Shown: one piece after another, positions 1 to 9,143 of the stretch | Layout of the letters: each line of letters begins with the position of its first letter | How positions within the stretch are numbered: position 1 is the first letter of the stretch | NCBI GenBank assembly: GCA_964519245.1 | Contig: CAZFLK010000008.1 | Coordinates: 6,735-70,734, forward strand | From: JAYPEY01 sp964519245 | GTDB lineage: Bacteria; Verrucomicrobiota; Verrucomicrobiia; Limisphaerales; JAYPEY01 | Direction: 5' to 3' | Length of the DNA: 64,000 nucleotides | Notes under the pieces: model-generated | Seen by the model: only the letters and a program-made list of their open reading frames with translations | What the model was told of the DNA's origin: nothing | Databases searched by the model: none | Translations under genes and position numbers: made by a program

Positions 1-989
1 TAGGCGAGGCCCTCGTCGGAACGCACGCGGTTCATGATGCGCGAGGTGAAGCCGCCGCCGCCGAGGATGTCGTTCATGATGCGGATGGCGAAGTAGTCCG
101 GACTGTCGCGCTGCACGCCCGGAAGGACGATCGAGACGCGGCCCTGGTTGACATCCTTATCCACGAGGTAGGCGCCGGGCTCGGCGAACTCTATGTCGGT
201 GGGAATCGGCTTGGGCGTCTCGCCCTCGAACGGCCAGTTGGAAAACAGCTTGTCGAGCTTGGCGATCAATTGGTCGCGGTCGAAGTCGCCATTGGCGGCA
301 ACGACAAAACTCTCGGGGTGAAACCACTTGCGATGAAAGGCCTTCAAGTCGTCCTGGGTGATGGATTCGATGGAGGCCTTGGTGGCGTGTTGATTGGACC
401 AGAAATCCGCGCCCCGGGTGAGGAAGCCGCGCTCGCGGGATTCGATGTCGCGGGAGTCGTCATTCCGCTGCTTCATCTGTTGCAGGATCTGCTGCTTCCG
501 CAGGTCGATCTTGTCCTGCTGAAAACGAGGCGAGGTCAGGACCTCGCGCAGGATCTTGAGGCCTTCGTCGAGATCCTTGGAAAGCAGGTTGATGCTGACA
601 CTGCCCTGATAATCACCGATGCCCGAGGAAACGTCCGCGGCCAGGAAGGCGGTGTGTTCCTCAAACGCCTCGGCGGACCAGGATTTCGCGCCACCCTTGC
701 TGAGCAGGTAGCCCGTAAAGCTGGCGAGGCCTGCCTTGCCCTTCGGCTCGAGGTACTTTCCGACACGCACCTTGACAGAGAGATTGACCAGCGGCAGTTC
801 CTTATCGGGAACGATGTAGGCCACCGGTCCGCTCTTCAACTCCACGCGATACTCGGCGGGATTGGGCGGCTCATAGACGAGCGGCTTGAACTTCAGCTTC
901 TCGGGCCGATCCGGGATATCGGAAGCGGCGAAGGATGTCGCGGCGAACGAAACCAGCGTCAAACCCGTGATGATTGAAATCGTTTTCAT
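1..989 (-). CDS. M16 family peptidase-like subunit lacking HxxEH (3' end beyond window)
   Basis: About 329 codons are visible before the window edge. The start at 989 opens a signal peptide (MKTISIITGLTLVSFAATSFA). An in-frame ATG at 1004 adds five residues and is the alternative start. The body reads as an M16 (pitrilysin/insulinase) fold, with segments such as SVKVRVGKYLEPKGKAGLAS early on and NRVRSDEGLAY at the edge, which matches the usual VR..GLAY element of the C-terminal M16 repeat. Where active subunits carry HxxEH this protein has FTGYLLSKGG, so zinc binding is missing. It follows the HxxEH-bearing M16 gene after 47 bases. Two-gene M16 pairs with one active and one inactive partner are well known, so this is probably the non-catalytic half of a periplasmic heterodimer. 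The substrate cannot be inferred. Confidence 0.85.
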   Translation of the reverse strand, partial: MKTISIITGLTLVSFAATSFAASDIPDRPEKLKFKPLVYEPPNPAEYRVELKSGPVAYIVPDKELPLVNLSVKVRVGKYLEPKGKAGLASFTGYLLSKGGAKSWSAEAFEEHTAFLAADVSSGIGDYQGSVSINLLSKDLDEGLKILREVLTSPRFQQDKIDLRKQQILQQMKQRNDDSRDIESRERGFLTRGADFWSNQHATKASIESITQDDLKAFHRKWFHPESFVVAANGDFDRDQLIAKLDKLFSNWPFEGETPKPIPTDIEFAEPGAYLVDKDVNQGRVSIVLPGVQRDSPDYFAIRIMNDILGGGGFTSRIMNRVRSDEGLA

Positions 990-1036
990 GGAAATGTCTT
1001 TCATCGGTGTCGATCCGTGTTGATTCCTGGTTCCGC

Positions 1037-2779
1037 TCAATTCGAACCTCCTTCGATCTCCTTGATCCGGGCCTCAACCTTCTTGCGGTAGATCTTCATG
1101 AACTGCTTTTCCTTCTCCCCCGCCTGGCTCATGCGCGCGGTGACCTGCTCGAGCCCCGCCTTGAGTTTTCCGGCGTCGTTCTCGGCCTTCAACGCGCCGG
1201 CGATGCGGCGGATCATGGCTTTCTGTTGTTCGTCGAGGCCGACGAGATCGGGGTCTTCGTCCTTGCTTCCGCCCGGCTTGCGCGTGTAGGTCGCAACGGC
1301 GCGATTCTCCTTGGTGAAGTATTTCGTTGCCACGCGCTTGATGTCTTCGGTCGTTACCGCGAGGGCCTTCTTGCCGCCCTCGTTGATCTCCTTCCAGTCG
1401 CCGAGCCCCTCGTAGAAGATCAGTTGGATGAGGATGTAGAAATTGTTGCGGAGCTTGCGGTATTCGTAGGCGGCGAATTGATTCTTCACCTTCTGCAGTT
1501 CGTTCTCCGGAACGTCTTCATTCTTCAGTTTCTCCAGCTCTGCGTAGATGGCCTGCTCGACTTCCTCAGGCGTCTTGCCGTCCTTGGCCTCGCCGCCGGC
1601 ATTGAACAGACCGGCCCACTTGCGCGAGTCCTGGCGGGCAAAGACGCTGGTGGCTACCTCCTTGCCCAACACCAAACCCTTGTAGAGGCGGCCCGTGCGG
1701 TCGGACAGAATCTGGGAGATCACATCCAGCACGTAGGAGTCCGGATGGCCAAAGGGAACGGTGTGCCAGAGGATGTCCACCTGCGGATTGGCCTCCACCT
1801 CGGCGCGCATGCGCTTTTCGATCTGCTGATCGAGCTCCAGGGTCACGACATCCGGGGCCTCCTTCTTGCCGCGCGGAATGCGACCGAAATACTTCTCGGC
1901 AAACTTCAGCGCCGGGCCGTTCTGGAAATCGCCGACCAGGACCAGGGTGATGTTCTGCGGCGCATAGTAGGTCGCGTAGAACTCGTCGGCCTGCGCCTTG
2001 GAAATGGCGGGAATATCCGACGGCCAGCCGATCACCGGCCAGCCATAAGGATGCGACACCCAGAACATGGAGTTGAATTGTTCCTCGGCCCGGCCCAAGG
2101 GCGTGGATTCCGTTCGCATGCGCCGCTCTTCGAACACCACGTCGCGCTCGGCATAGAATTCACGAAACACGGGGCGCAGCAGCCGCTCGCTTTCCATCCA
2201 CATCCAGAGTTCCAGTTTGTTGGAGGGGACGGTGATGAAGTAGCCGGTCTTGTCCTCGGTGGTGAAGGCATTCATGCCTGACGCGCCGGCCGCGGTGTAA
2301 ATCTTGTCGAACTCATTCTTCACCAGGATCTCGCGCTGGGCGTCGATGAGTTTCTTGAACTCCGTGTTCAGCTCCTGGTAGCGCTGAGTCTGGTTTTCCG
2401 GCTTGAGGATGTCATCGATCTCACCGCGTCGATAGGCCGCGCGCATCTTGGCCTCCTCCTTGCGCATCAGGTCGCGCACGCGCTCCTGTTCCGCGATGAT
2501 CTCCTGGTCCTGCTCGTAGTCCTTGGTGCCGATGGTCGGCGTGCCCTTGAACATCATGTGCTCGAACAGATGGGCGATGCCCGTGATGCCGGGGCGTTCA
2601 TTGGAACTGCCGACCTTGACAACCCAGCCGCCCGAGACGGTCGGCTCGCCCCGACGCTCCACCATCAGGACCTTCATCCCGTTGGAGAGGGTTTTCTCGA
2701 TGACAGGCACCTGCGCCTGCGCGGCAGCGACAGCGAACAGGAGCGCGAGGAGGGGAACAATTCGACGAGTGGCTTTCAT
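1037..2779 (-). CDS. M16 zinc metallopeptidase, active subunit, secreted
   Basis: A 580-residue protein with a signal peptide (MKATRRIVPLLALLFAVAAA, then QAQ). The start at 2779 is chosen because it opens directly on the signal; ATGs at 2785 and 2860 only add unlikely residues. The zinc-binding HLFEH motif is at H70, E73 and H74, in the context ITGIAHLFEHMMFKGT. The downstream metal-ligand region lies around LELWMWMESERLL. The protein is longer than a usual 420-450-residue M16 peptidase because a charged helical insert of about 80 residues (DQEIIAEQERVRDLMRKEEA onward) sits between the HxxEH helix and the NAFTTEDKTGYF strand. The C-terminal half carries the second M16 repeat. It is probably co-transcribed with the HxxEH-less M16 gene that follows. 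The expected role is degradation of peptides in the periplasm or at the surface; the substrate is unknown. Confidence 0.9.
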   Translation of the reverse strand: MKATRRIVPLLALLFAVAAAQAQVPVIEKTLSNGMKVLMVERRGEPTVSGGWVVKVGSSNERPGITGIAHLFEHMMFKGTPTIGTKDYEQDQEIIAEQERVRDLMRKEEAKMRAAYRRGEIDDILKPENQTQRYQELNTEFKKLIDAQREILVKNEFDKIYTAAGASGMNAFTTEDKTGYFITVPSNKLELWMWMESERLLRPVFREFYAERDVVFEERRMRTESTPLGRAEEQFNSMFWVSHPYGWPVIGWPSDIPAISKAQADEFYATYYAPQNITLVLVGDFQNGPALKFAEKYFGRIPRGKKEAPDVVTLELDQQIEKRMRAEVEANPQVDILWHTVPFGHPDSYVLDVISQILSDRTGRLYKGLVLGKEVATSVFARQDSRKWAGLFNAGGEAKDGKTPEEVEQAIYAELEKLKNEDVPENELQKVKNQFAAYEYRKLRNNFYILIQLIFYEGLGDWKEINEGGKKALAVTTEDIKRVATKYFTKENRAVATYTRKPGGSKDEDPDLVGLDEQQKAMIRRIAGALKAENDAGKLKAGLEQVTARMSQAGEKEKQFMKIYRKKVEARIKEIEGGSN

Positions 2780-2976
2780 GGGCATGGGTCGTTCTGAAAT
2801 CGCCTGGCGGACTGACACCGACAGCTTGATACAACTGCCGCAAAGGCGGCCTCGCGTCAACGCGCAAGGGCGCGAAGCGCAACGCTTTGTTCATCCTGCC
2901 GGGGAACTTCAGGCCATCTCGTCGCGGCGCAACCTTCGATTGTCATTCGAATCGAGTTGCCGTTTAATCCCGCGCC

Positions 2977-3954
2977 ATGAGACGCGGTCCCATTTCGAAA
3001 TTCATCAGGCGGAACTATCGTCATTTCAACGCGGCGGCCTTGGTTCGGGCGGCGGACGGCTACAACGAGCTCCTGGCGGACGGCGGCAAGATGTTTGTCA
3101 CCCTGGCCGGGGCCATGAGCACGGCCGAGCTGGGCATCTCGCTGGCCGAGATGATCCGGCAGGACAAGGTGCACGCGATCTGCTGCACCGGGGCGAATCT
3201 CGAGGAGGACATCTTCAACCTCGTTGCCCATGATCACTACGAACAGGTCCCGAACTACCGCTACCTCAGCGCCGAGGACGAACAGGCGCTGCTTGACCGA
3301 CAGCTCAATCGCGTCACCGACACCTGCATCCCGGAGGAGGAAGCCATGCGCCGCATCGAGCACGTGGTCGTCAAGGAATGGTCCAAGGCCGACCAGGCGG
3401 GGAAACGCTTCTTTCCGCACGAGTTCCTGCAGAAGATCCTGCGCGGCGGACGACTGAAGAAGCATTACCAGATCGACCCCGCGAACAGCTGGATGCTGGC
3501 GGCGATGGAGAAGAAGCTGCCGATCTACGTGCCCGGCTGGGAGGACTCGACGCTCGGGAACATCTACGCGGGCCACAACATCAAGGGAACGATCAAGAAC
3601 GTGACGACGATGCGGAGCGGCATCGAGTACATGATTGATCTCGCGGGTTGGTATCAGAAGACCAGCCGGAAACATAAGATCGGTTTCTTCCAGATCGGCG
3701 GCGGGATTGCCGGCGACTTTCCGATCTGCGTGGTGCCGATGCTGGAACAGGACCTGGAGCAGAAGGACGTGCAGCTCTGGAGCTATTTCTGCCAGATCAG
3801 CGACTCCACCACCAGCTATGGCTCCTACTCGGGCGCCGTGCCGAATGAGAAGATCACCTGGGGCAAGCTGGCGCCGGACACGCCGAGCCATGTCATCGAA
3901 TCCGACGCCACCATCGTTGCGCCCCTGATCTTCGCGCACGTGCTGGGTTTGTGA
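2977..3954 (+). CDS. deoxyhypusine synthase-family protein
   Basis: 325 residues, cytoplasmic, no signal. The sequence follows the deoxyhypusine synthase fold: a Rossmann-like NAD-binding core with VTLAGAMSTAELG, then CCTGANLEEDIFN (family T.G..EED motif), IGGGIAGDF, and near the end the active-site block EKITWGKL. K297 in WGK aligns with the lysine that forms the enzyme-imine intermediate in eukaryotic DHS, and E291 matches the conserved acidic residue six positions before it. Bacteria lack eIF5A hypusination, so true DHS activity is unlikely. Known relatives include homospermidine synthases and bacterial DHS-like proteins of uncertain substrate, so a spermidine- or agmatine-type polyamine reaction is the best guess. 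It is divergently transcribed from the M16 pair, with about 190 bases between them. No clear ribosome-binding site was seen. Confidence 0.85.
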   Translation: MRRGPISKFIRRNYRHFNAAALVRAADGYNELLADGGKMFVTLAGAMSTAELGISLAEMIRQDKVHAICCTGANLEEDIFNLVAHDHYEQVPNYRYLSAEDEQALLDRQLNRVTDTCIPEEEAMRRIEHVVVKEWSKADQAGKRFFPHEFLQKILRGGRLKKHYQIDPANSWMLAAMEKKLPIYVPGWEDSTLGNIYAGHNIKGTIKNVTTMRSGIEYMIDLAGWYQKTSRKHKIGFFQIGGGIAGDFPICVVPMLEQDLEQKDVQLWSYFCQISDSTTSYGSYSGAVPNEKITWGKLAPDTPSHVIESDATIVAPLIFAHVLGL

Positions 3955-3964
3955 GGAGAGTATT

Positions 3965-4096
3965 CAGTATTCAGTTTCAAGAGTCGTCAATGCCTTCCGG
4001 AGCGCGGAATTCATTCCGCGCCCCGTTTCCTGGCCGGCGCAGCCGCCCATCTGAAGAACACCAGATCTTGAATCGCCGCTCCCGTTCTGAATACTG
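3965..4096. repeat. intergenic palindromic element with GGAGCGCGG-type hairpin
   Basis: The gap between the DHS-like and NagB-like genes holds nested repeats. The outer 10-base arms CAGTATTCAG (3965-3974) and CTGAATACTG (4087-4096) are exact inverted copies. Inside, 3999-4020 reads GGAG followed by a perfect 8-bp hairpin, CGCGGAAT-TC-ATTCCGCG. The GGAGCGCGGA start matches the arms of the elements at 12196 and 32356, so this looks like a half or decayed copy of that family. Short CTGATTACTGAT-type iterations follow at 4098-4125. Confidence 0.6.
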
Positions 4097-4133
4097 ACCG
4101 CTGATTACTGATCACTGATTACCGCTCCCTCCC

Positions 4134-4973
4134 ATGTTTCCCGACTATCTCACCATCACCTCCGAGCGCCTTGGCTCCGATTCGCCCGTGTCTGTCGTCA
4201 TCGACGGCGACAAGGCTTCGCTCGCGCGCCACTTGGCGGCCGCCATCCTTGAGGAGTTTCGCGCCGGGCAGGCCCGGGGCAACGGGGCGACCTTGATCTT
4301 GCCGGTCGGCCCGGTGGATCAGTTTCCCATCCTGGCCGCGATGGTGAATGAGGCGAACCTCGATATCCGCGACGCGGTCATCATCAACATGGACGAGTAC
4401 CTGACCGATGACGCCCAATGGATTCCCGCGGACCATCCGCTGAGCTTCCGCGGCTTCATGGATCGCTTGTTCTACTCGCGGCTGAAGCCGGAGCTGGCGC
4501 CGCTGGCGGCGAATCGCATTTTTCCGGATCCGGACGACTGTGGCGCCATCGGTCGCCTGATCGAGGCGCGCGGCGGCGTGGACGCCTGCTTCGGCGGCAT
4601 CGGAATCAACGGCCACATGGCGTTCAACGAACCGCCGGAGCCGGGCGAGACCATGGGCGATGACGCCTTCGCCGCCTTGCCGACGCGGAATCTTTCCCTC
4701 TCCCGCGAAACCCGGACGATCAATTCCGTGACCGTGGGCGGCGAGACTGCGGTGATTCCGCATCGCGCCGTGACGGTGGGGATGAAGGAAATCCTCGAGG
4801 CCAAGCGTTGCCGATTCTATTGCAACCGTCCCTGGCAGAGCGCGGTCGTGCGCCGGGTTCTGCACGGACCGCTGACACCGGCATGTCCGGCGTCGTTCCT
4901 GCGGACGCACCCGGACGCCAGCCTGACCGTGACCGATTACGTGGCCGAACCGCCGGATATCATGCTGCGGTAG
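4134..4973 (+). CDS. glucosamine-6-phosphate deaminase / 6-phosphogluconolactonase superfamily protein
   Basis: 279 residues, cytoplasmic. The NagB fold is recognisable by INMDEYL (D87, equivalent to the general-base Asp72 of E. coli NagB) and GINGHMAFNEP (N159, H161, E166, equivalent to Asp141, His143 and Glu148). H161 and E166 are kept. Asn at the Asp141 position also occurs in other deaminases, as far as I recall. The phosphate-gripping loop, normally LPTGGTP, is LPVGPVDQF here, without the Gly-Gly-Thr element. Length is in the normal NagB range, but the divergent phosphate loop means the substrate may not be glucosamine-6-phosphate. The neighbouring sulfatase suggests a role in amino-sugar or sulfated-sugar catabolism, but this is inference. 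Confidence 0.8.
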   Translation: MFPDYLTITSERLGSDSPVSVVIDGDKASLARHLAAAILEEFRAGQARGNGATLILPVGPVDQFPILAAMVNEANLDIRDAVIINMDEYLTDDAQWIPADHPLSFRGFMDRLFYSRLKPELAPLAANRIFPDPDDCGAIGRLIEARGGVDACFGGIGINGHMAFNEPPEPGETMGDDAFAALPTRNLSLSRETRTINSVTVGGETAVIPHRAVTVGMKEILEAKRCRFYCNRPWQSAVVRRVLHGPLTPACPASFLRTHPDASLTVTDYVAEPPDIMLR

Positions 4974-5034
4974 CTGACCGGCAAGTCCCGCAGTCCGAGG
5001 TTGTTCATTCGCGTCGACGTTGAAATAGTCGCGC

Positions 5035-6414
5035 ATGCTCCAGAATCGGAATCGCCCATTCGGCCCTGTCATTCTCATTGGATTGCTGACGACCGCGGGT
5101 CTGCTGTGCGCCGCTGACAAGGCGGCCGGACCAGCGCCCAACATTCTTGTCATCACCGCCGACAATCTCGGCTACGGCGACCTCAAATGCTACAATCCCG
5201 GGTCGCCAATACGCTCGCCGAGGTTGAATCGATTGGCTGCGGAAGGCGTCCGTTTGACCAGCTTCTACACGGCGTCCTCCACCTGCACGGTTTCCCGCGC
5301 CTGCCTGTTGACCGGCCGCGTTCCGCAGCGGCACGGCCTGGTCAACCAGCTTCCCGGATTGGCCGGCAATTATGGCGTCGGGCTGAATCACAAAGAGCGA
5401 CTGATCCCACATTTCCTCAAGCAGGCGAAAACGCCCTATGCGACGGGTTGCTTCGGCAAATGGAACATCGGCTTCGCGAAGGGCTCCCGGCCGACCGAGC
5501 GCGGCTTCGATGAATTCATTGGCCACGCCTCCGGCAACATCGATTACTACAGCCACAACTACGCCGGCAAACACGACCTATACGAGGGCGTGAAGGAGCT
5601 GCATCGCCAAGGCGAGTATGCCACGGACATCTTCGCCGACGCCGCCATCGATTTCATCCGACGAAAATCAGAATCCGGCGGCCCCTGGTTCTGTTATCTC
5701 CCGTTCAACGCCCCGCACTTTCCCAGCAAGAAGAACAAGAAGCCCGGCCAACCGAACATCTACCAGGCGCCGGATTGGGCCTTCGCAGAGTACGGCCTCT
5801 CGCCCAACGAGGCCGATCCCAAGAAACGCTATGACGCCGTGGTGACCGCCCTCGACCGCGCGATCGGTCGCGTCCTCGACGCCTTGGAGGACAGCAACGT
5901 CGCCGACAACACTTTTGTCTTCTTCATGTCGGACAACGGGGGGTTCCGGCTGGGGCGAAAAGGCCTGGATGTGGGCATCAACGAGCCGCTGCGTCATGGG
6001 GGCGTGACTTGTTGGGAGGGCGGGATTCGCGTCGCGGCCATGGCCCGGTTTCCCGGTCGCATCCAGCCGGGGTCCGTGATCGAGGAGCCCTTCTGGTCTC
6101 CGGACATCCTGCTGGCCTGCGCAAAGCTCGCCGGTATGTCCCTGCCCAAAAAGACGACTTTCGATGGCAGGGATCCACTGCCATTGCTGACGCAAGGCGC
6201 GCCGTCGCCGCATGAATCCCTCTTCTTCACCTTCCGCAATCACGCGGCGCTGCGCGAAGGCGATTGGAAAATCGTACGGGAGAAGCCGAGTCAACCCTGG
6301 CAGCTGTTCAATCTGAGGGAAGACCTCGCCGAGTCACACAACCTGGCGGAGGAACAACCGGAGCGCGTCGAGGAGCTGGCGAGGACGTTCCGGCAGTGGG
6401 AGGCTTCGTTCTGA
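5035..6414 (+). CDS. secreted sulfatase family protein with variant active-site motif
   Basis: 459 residues with an N-terminal signal (hydrophobic core PVILIGLLTTAGLLCA). Sulfatase landmarks are present: NILVITADNLGYGDL (metal Asp43), LLTGRVPQRHGL, GKWNIGF, PFNAPHFP and FFMSDNGG. The motif that is normally CxPSR is C84-T-V-S-R88, with Val in place of Pro, and the second metal-site Asp of the usual ADD is Asn44. C84 could still be oxidised to formylglycine, but Pro is the standard residue in the recognition core, so maturation or activity may be impaired or altered. The rest matches arylsulfatase A-like enzymes (S1 family) acting on sulfated glycans in the periplasm or outside. It stands alone downstream of the NagB-like gene. 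No maturase (FGE/anSME) gene is in the window. Confidence 0.88.
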   Translation: MLQNRNRPFGPVILIGLLTTAGLLCAADKAAGPAPNILVITADNLGYGDLKCYNPGSPIRSPRLNRLAAEGVRLTSFYTASSTCTVSRACLLTGRVPQRHGLVNQLPGLAGNYGVGLNHKERLIPHFLKQAKTPYATGCFGKWNIGFAKGSRPTERGFDEFIGHASGNIDYYSHNYAGKHDLYEGVKELHRQGEYATDIFADAAIDFIRRKSESGGPWFCYLPFNAPHFPSKKNKKPGQPNIYQAPDWAFAEYGLSPNEADPKKRYDAVVTALDRAIGRVLDALEDSNVADNTFVFFMSDNGGFRLGRKGLDVGINEPLRHGGVTCWEGGIRVAAMARFPGRIQPGSVIEEPFWSPDILLACAKLAGMSLPKKTTFDGRDPLPLLTQGAPSPHESLFFTFRNHAALREGDWKIVREKPSQPWQLFNLREDLAESHNLAEEQPERVEELARTFRQWEASF

Positions 6415-6579
6415 AATTTCGGCGTCTTCTTTGGGTTTGTGTTTCGCCCGGCGACGGTTAACGTTCGCCATTCCGGCCTCACGGCCGGGATTGACGAAAC
6501 CTTCCGGGGTTTATCGGCGTTTCGAGAAAAAACACATGCCGTCCGAGCGGCGGTCCAAATCAGCAGAAGGAAAACATTC

Positions 6580-7616
<1,037 letters not shown>

Positions 7617-7617
<1 letters not shown>

Positions 7618-8390
7618 TGAGCGCCTGGCAACGTTTCCAGATCTACAACCTCTACATCCCGTCGCGGGAGTTCGCGCATGGGTTCCGGTCGGCCAGTCGC
7701 GCGATCCGGGAAAGGTTGGGGTTGCGCAAGAAGCGCGCGAACGAGGTGGGTTGGAAGCTGCCGGCGGTTCACTGGTCCTCCATTTGCCGCCCGAACGGCG
7801 CGCAGTTCCTCGAGACCGACAAGGCGGACGGCAATGTCAACCTCACCGAACTCGCGGTCCTCAATGCCCTGTGCCGGACCTATCGACCGAAGCAGATCTT
7901 CGAGATCGGCACGTTCGACGGCCGCACGACCCTGAACCTGGCTCTCAACTCCGAGGCCGAGGTGCACACGCTCGACCTTCCCGCCGAGGAGCTGGAATCA
8001 TCGGAAGTCATCGGCGCCGACAAGCGCTATGTGGACAAGCCGTCGTCGGGAGCTCGCTTCACCTCGCCGCCGCACAGCGCGTTGCCCTGCGTGAAACAGA
8101 TCGAGCTGCTGCTGGGAAACTCCGCCAAGTTCGACTTCTCGCCCTGGCACGGGAAGATGGATTTCATCTTTGTCGACGGCGCGCACAGTTACGATTTCGT
8201 GGTCAATGATTCCGACGTTGCGCTGAAGCTGCTCAATCCGGCGGGCGGCGTGATCGTCTGGCACGACTACGGCGTCTGGCCGGACGTCGCCAAGGCGCTG
8301 CAGGAACTCAAGGAAAAGAAGCCCGGCCTGCCGCTGGTCCACGTGAAGGGAACCAGCCTCGCGGTGTCAGTGTCCGGCGAAGCGGCGTAG
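7617..8390 (+). CDS. class I SAM-dependent methyltransferase (Methyltransf_24 type)
   Basis: 257 residues. SAM-binding motif I is IFEIGTFDGRTTLNL (about 94-108). The acidic end of the second strand is VHTLDL, and a later motif, MDFIFVDGAHSYD, is typical of the Methyltransf_24 group. That group acts on small molecules or sugars and also occurs in cell-surface biosynthesis loci. The ATG overlaps the MoxR stop (TGATG), so the two genes are co-translated. The N-terminal 60 residues are basic (RSASRAIRERLGLRKKR) and may contact a membrane or nucleic acid. No substrate can be assigned. The pairing with MoxR instead of DUF58 is unusual. Confidence 0.8.
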
Positions 8391-8434
8391 CCGCCACATG
8401 GCGCGCGTTGTCAGTCCGGACGGACCCACCCCGA

Positions 8435-8489
8435 TTGAACTCTCATTTTCCGCTGCGCGGGAGAGTTCAAAATCCCCTCCGCGGAGGGG
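8435..8489. promoter_or_regulatory. tandem palindromes upstream of the ECF sigma gene
   Basis: The 162-base gap before the sigma factor holds two adjacent inverted repeats. TTGAACTCTC (8435-8444) pairs with GAGAGTTCAA (8461-8470) across a 16-base loop. Immediately after it is the perfect 16-base palindrome CCCCTCCGCGGAGGGG (8474-8489). No T-run follows, so a classic intrinsic terminator is not supported. An operator, or a bidirectional end for the methyltransferase transcript, is possible. Confidence 0.45.
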
Positions 8490-8552
8490 AACGGACTCGT
8501 GGAGGCGCCCAGCGTCGGGTAACCATCGACGGCCAACTGCTATATCCTCCGA

Positions 8553-9143
8553 ATGTCCGCTGCCGCTTCCAACGACGACATCGATTACGACGCGCTGATC
8601 CGCCGGACGCGCGCCGGCAATCTCGCCGCATTCGAGTCGATTGTCCGACGGCTGGAGCGCCCTTTGCGGGCCTGGTTGGCAACCCATGTCTCGCCCGGCG
8701 TCGACGTGGATGAAATCGCGCAGCGGAGCTTCGTCATCGCGCATTCCCAACTCGAGCGCTTCAAGCCGGGAACCAATTTCCCCGCCTGGTTGTTTGCGAT
8801 TGCTCGATTTCAGTTGAAGGCGGAACTGACGCGGTTGCGGCGGGTGGCGGACTATCACGCGCGGTTTGCGCCGGATCTGCTGCAACGGGAGCTCGAACGC
8901 CGGGCCGATGAACCTGGAGAGGAACAACAGGAGCGATTGGATTGTCTCAAGGAGTGCGTCGAGTCGCTGGGCGATAACCTTCGCCGCTATGTCTCTTGGC
9001 GTTATGAAGAGGAAATCCCGTTGGAAGCGATGGCGGAGCGGACGGGGCGTTCGGTCGGAGCGATCAAGAAACAACTTTGGCTGATCCGGCGCAAATTGCA
9101 GGAATGCGTGGAGGCGAAGATGGGAATGAAAGGAGCAGGATGA
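8553..9143 (+). CDS. ECF-type RNA polymerase sigma factor (Rhodopirellula/Verrucomicrobium-type)
   Basis: 196 residues. Region 2 spans about residues 15-100 (AFESIVRRLERPLRAWLATH, DEIAQRSFVIAHSQLERFKP, FPAWLFAIARFQLKAELTRL). Region 4 spans about 130-190 (LGDNLRRYVSWRYEEEIPLE, AMAERTGRSVGAIKKQLW), a helix-turn-helix for -35 recognition. The arrangement, followed at once by a FecR-domain membrane protein, matches the PVC-specific sigma-70 families. The stop overlaps the start of the FecR gene, so the two are co-translated. It probably directs transcription of the cytochrome/PSD block downstream. Confidence 0.9.
   Translation: MSAAASNDDIDYDALIRRTRAGNLAAFESIVRRLERPLRAWLATHVSPGVDVDEIAQRSFVIAHSQLERFKPGTNFPAWLFAIARFQLKAELTRLRRVADYHARFAPDLLQRELERRADEPGEEQQERLDCLKECVESLGDNLRRYVSWRYEEEIPLEAMAERTGRSVGAIKKQLWLIRRKLQECVEAKMGMKGAG

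Noticed and set aside
974..2281. Plus-strand frame opposite the M16 peptidase
   Set aside because: It is antisense to a gene with a clear HxxEH motif and signal peptide. It has no recognisable features.
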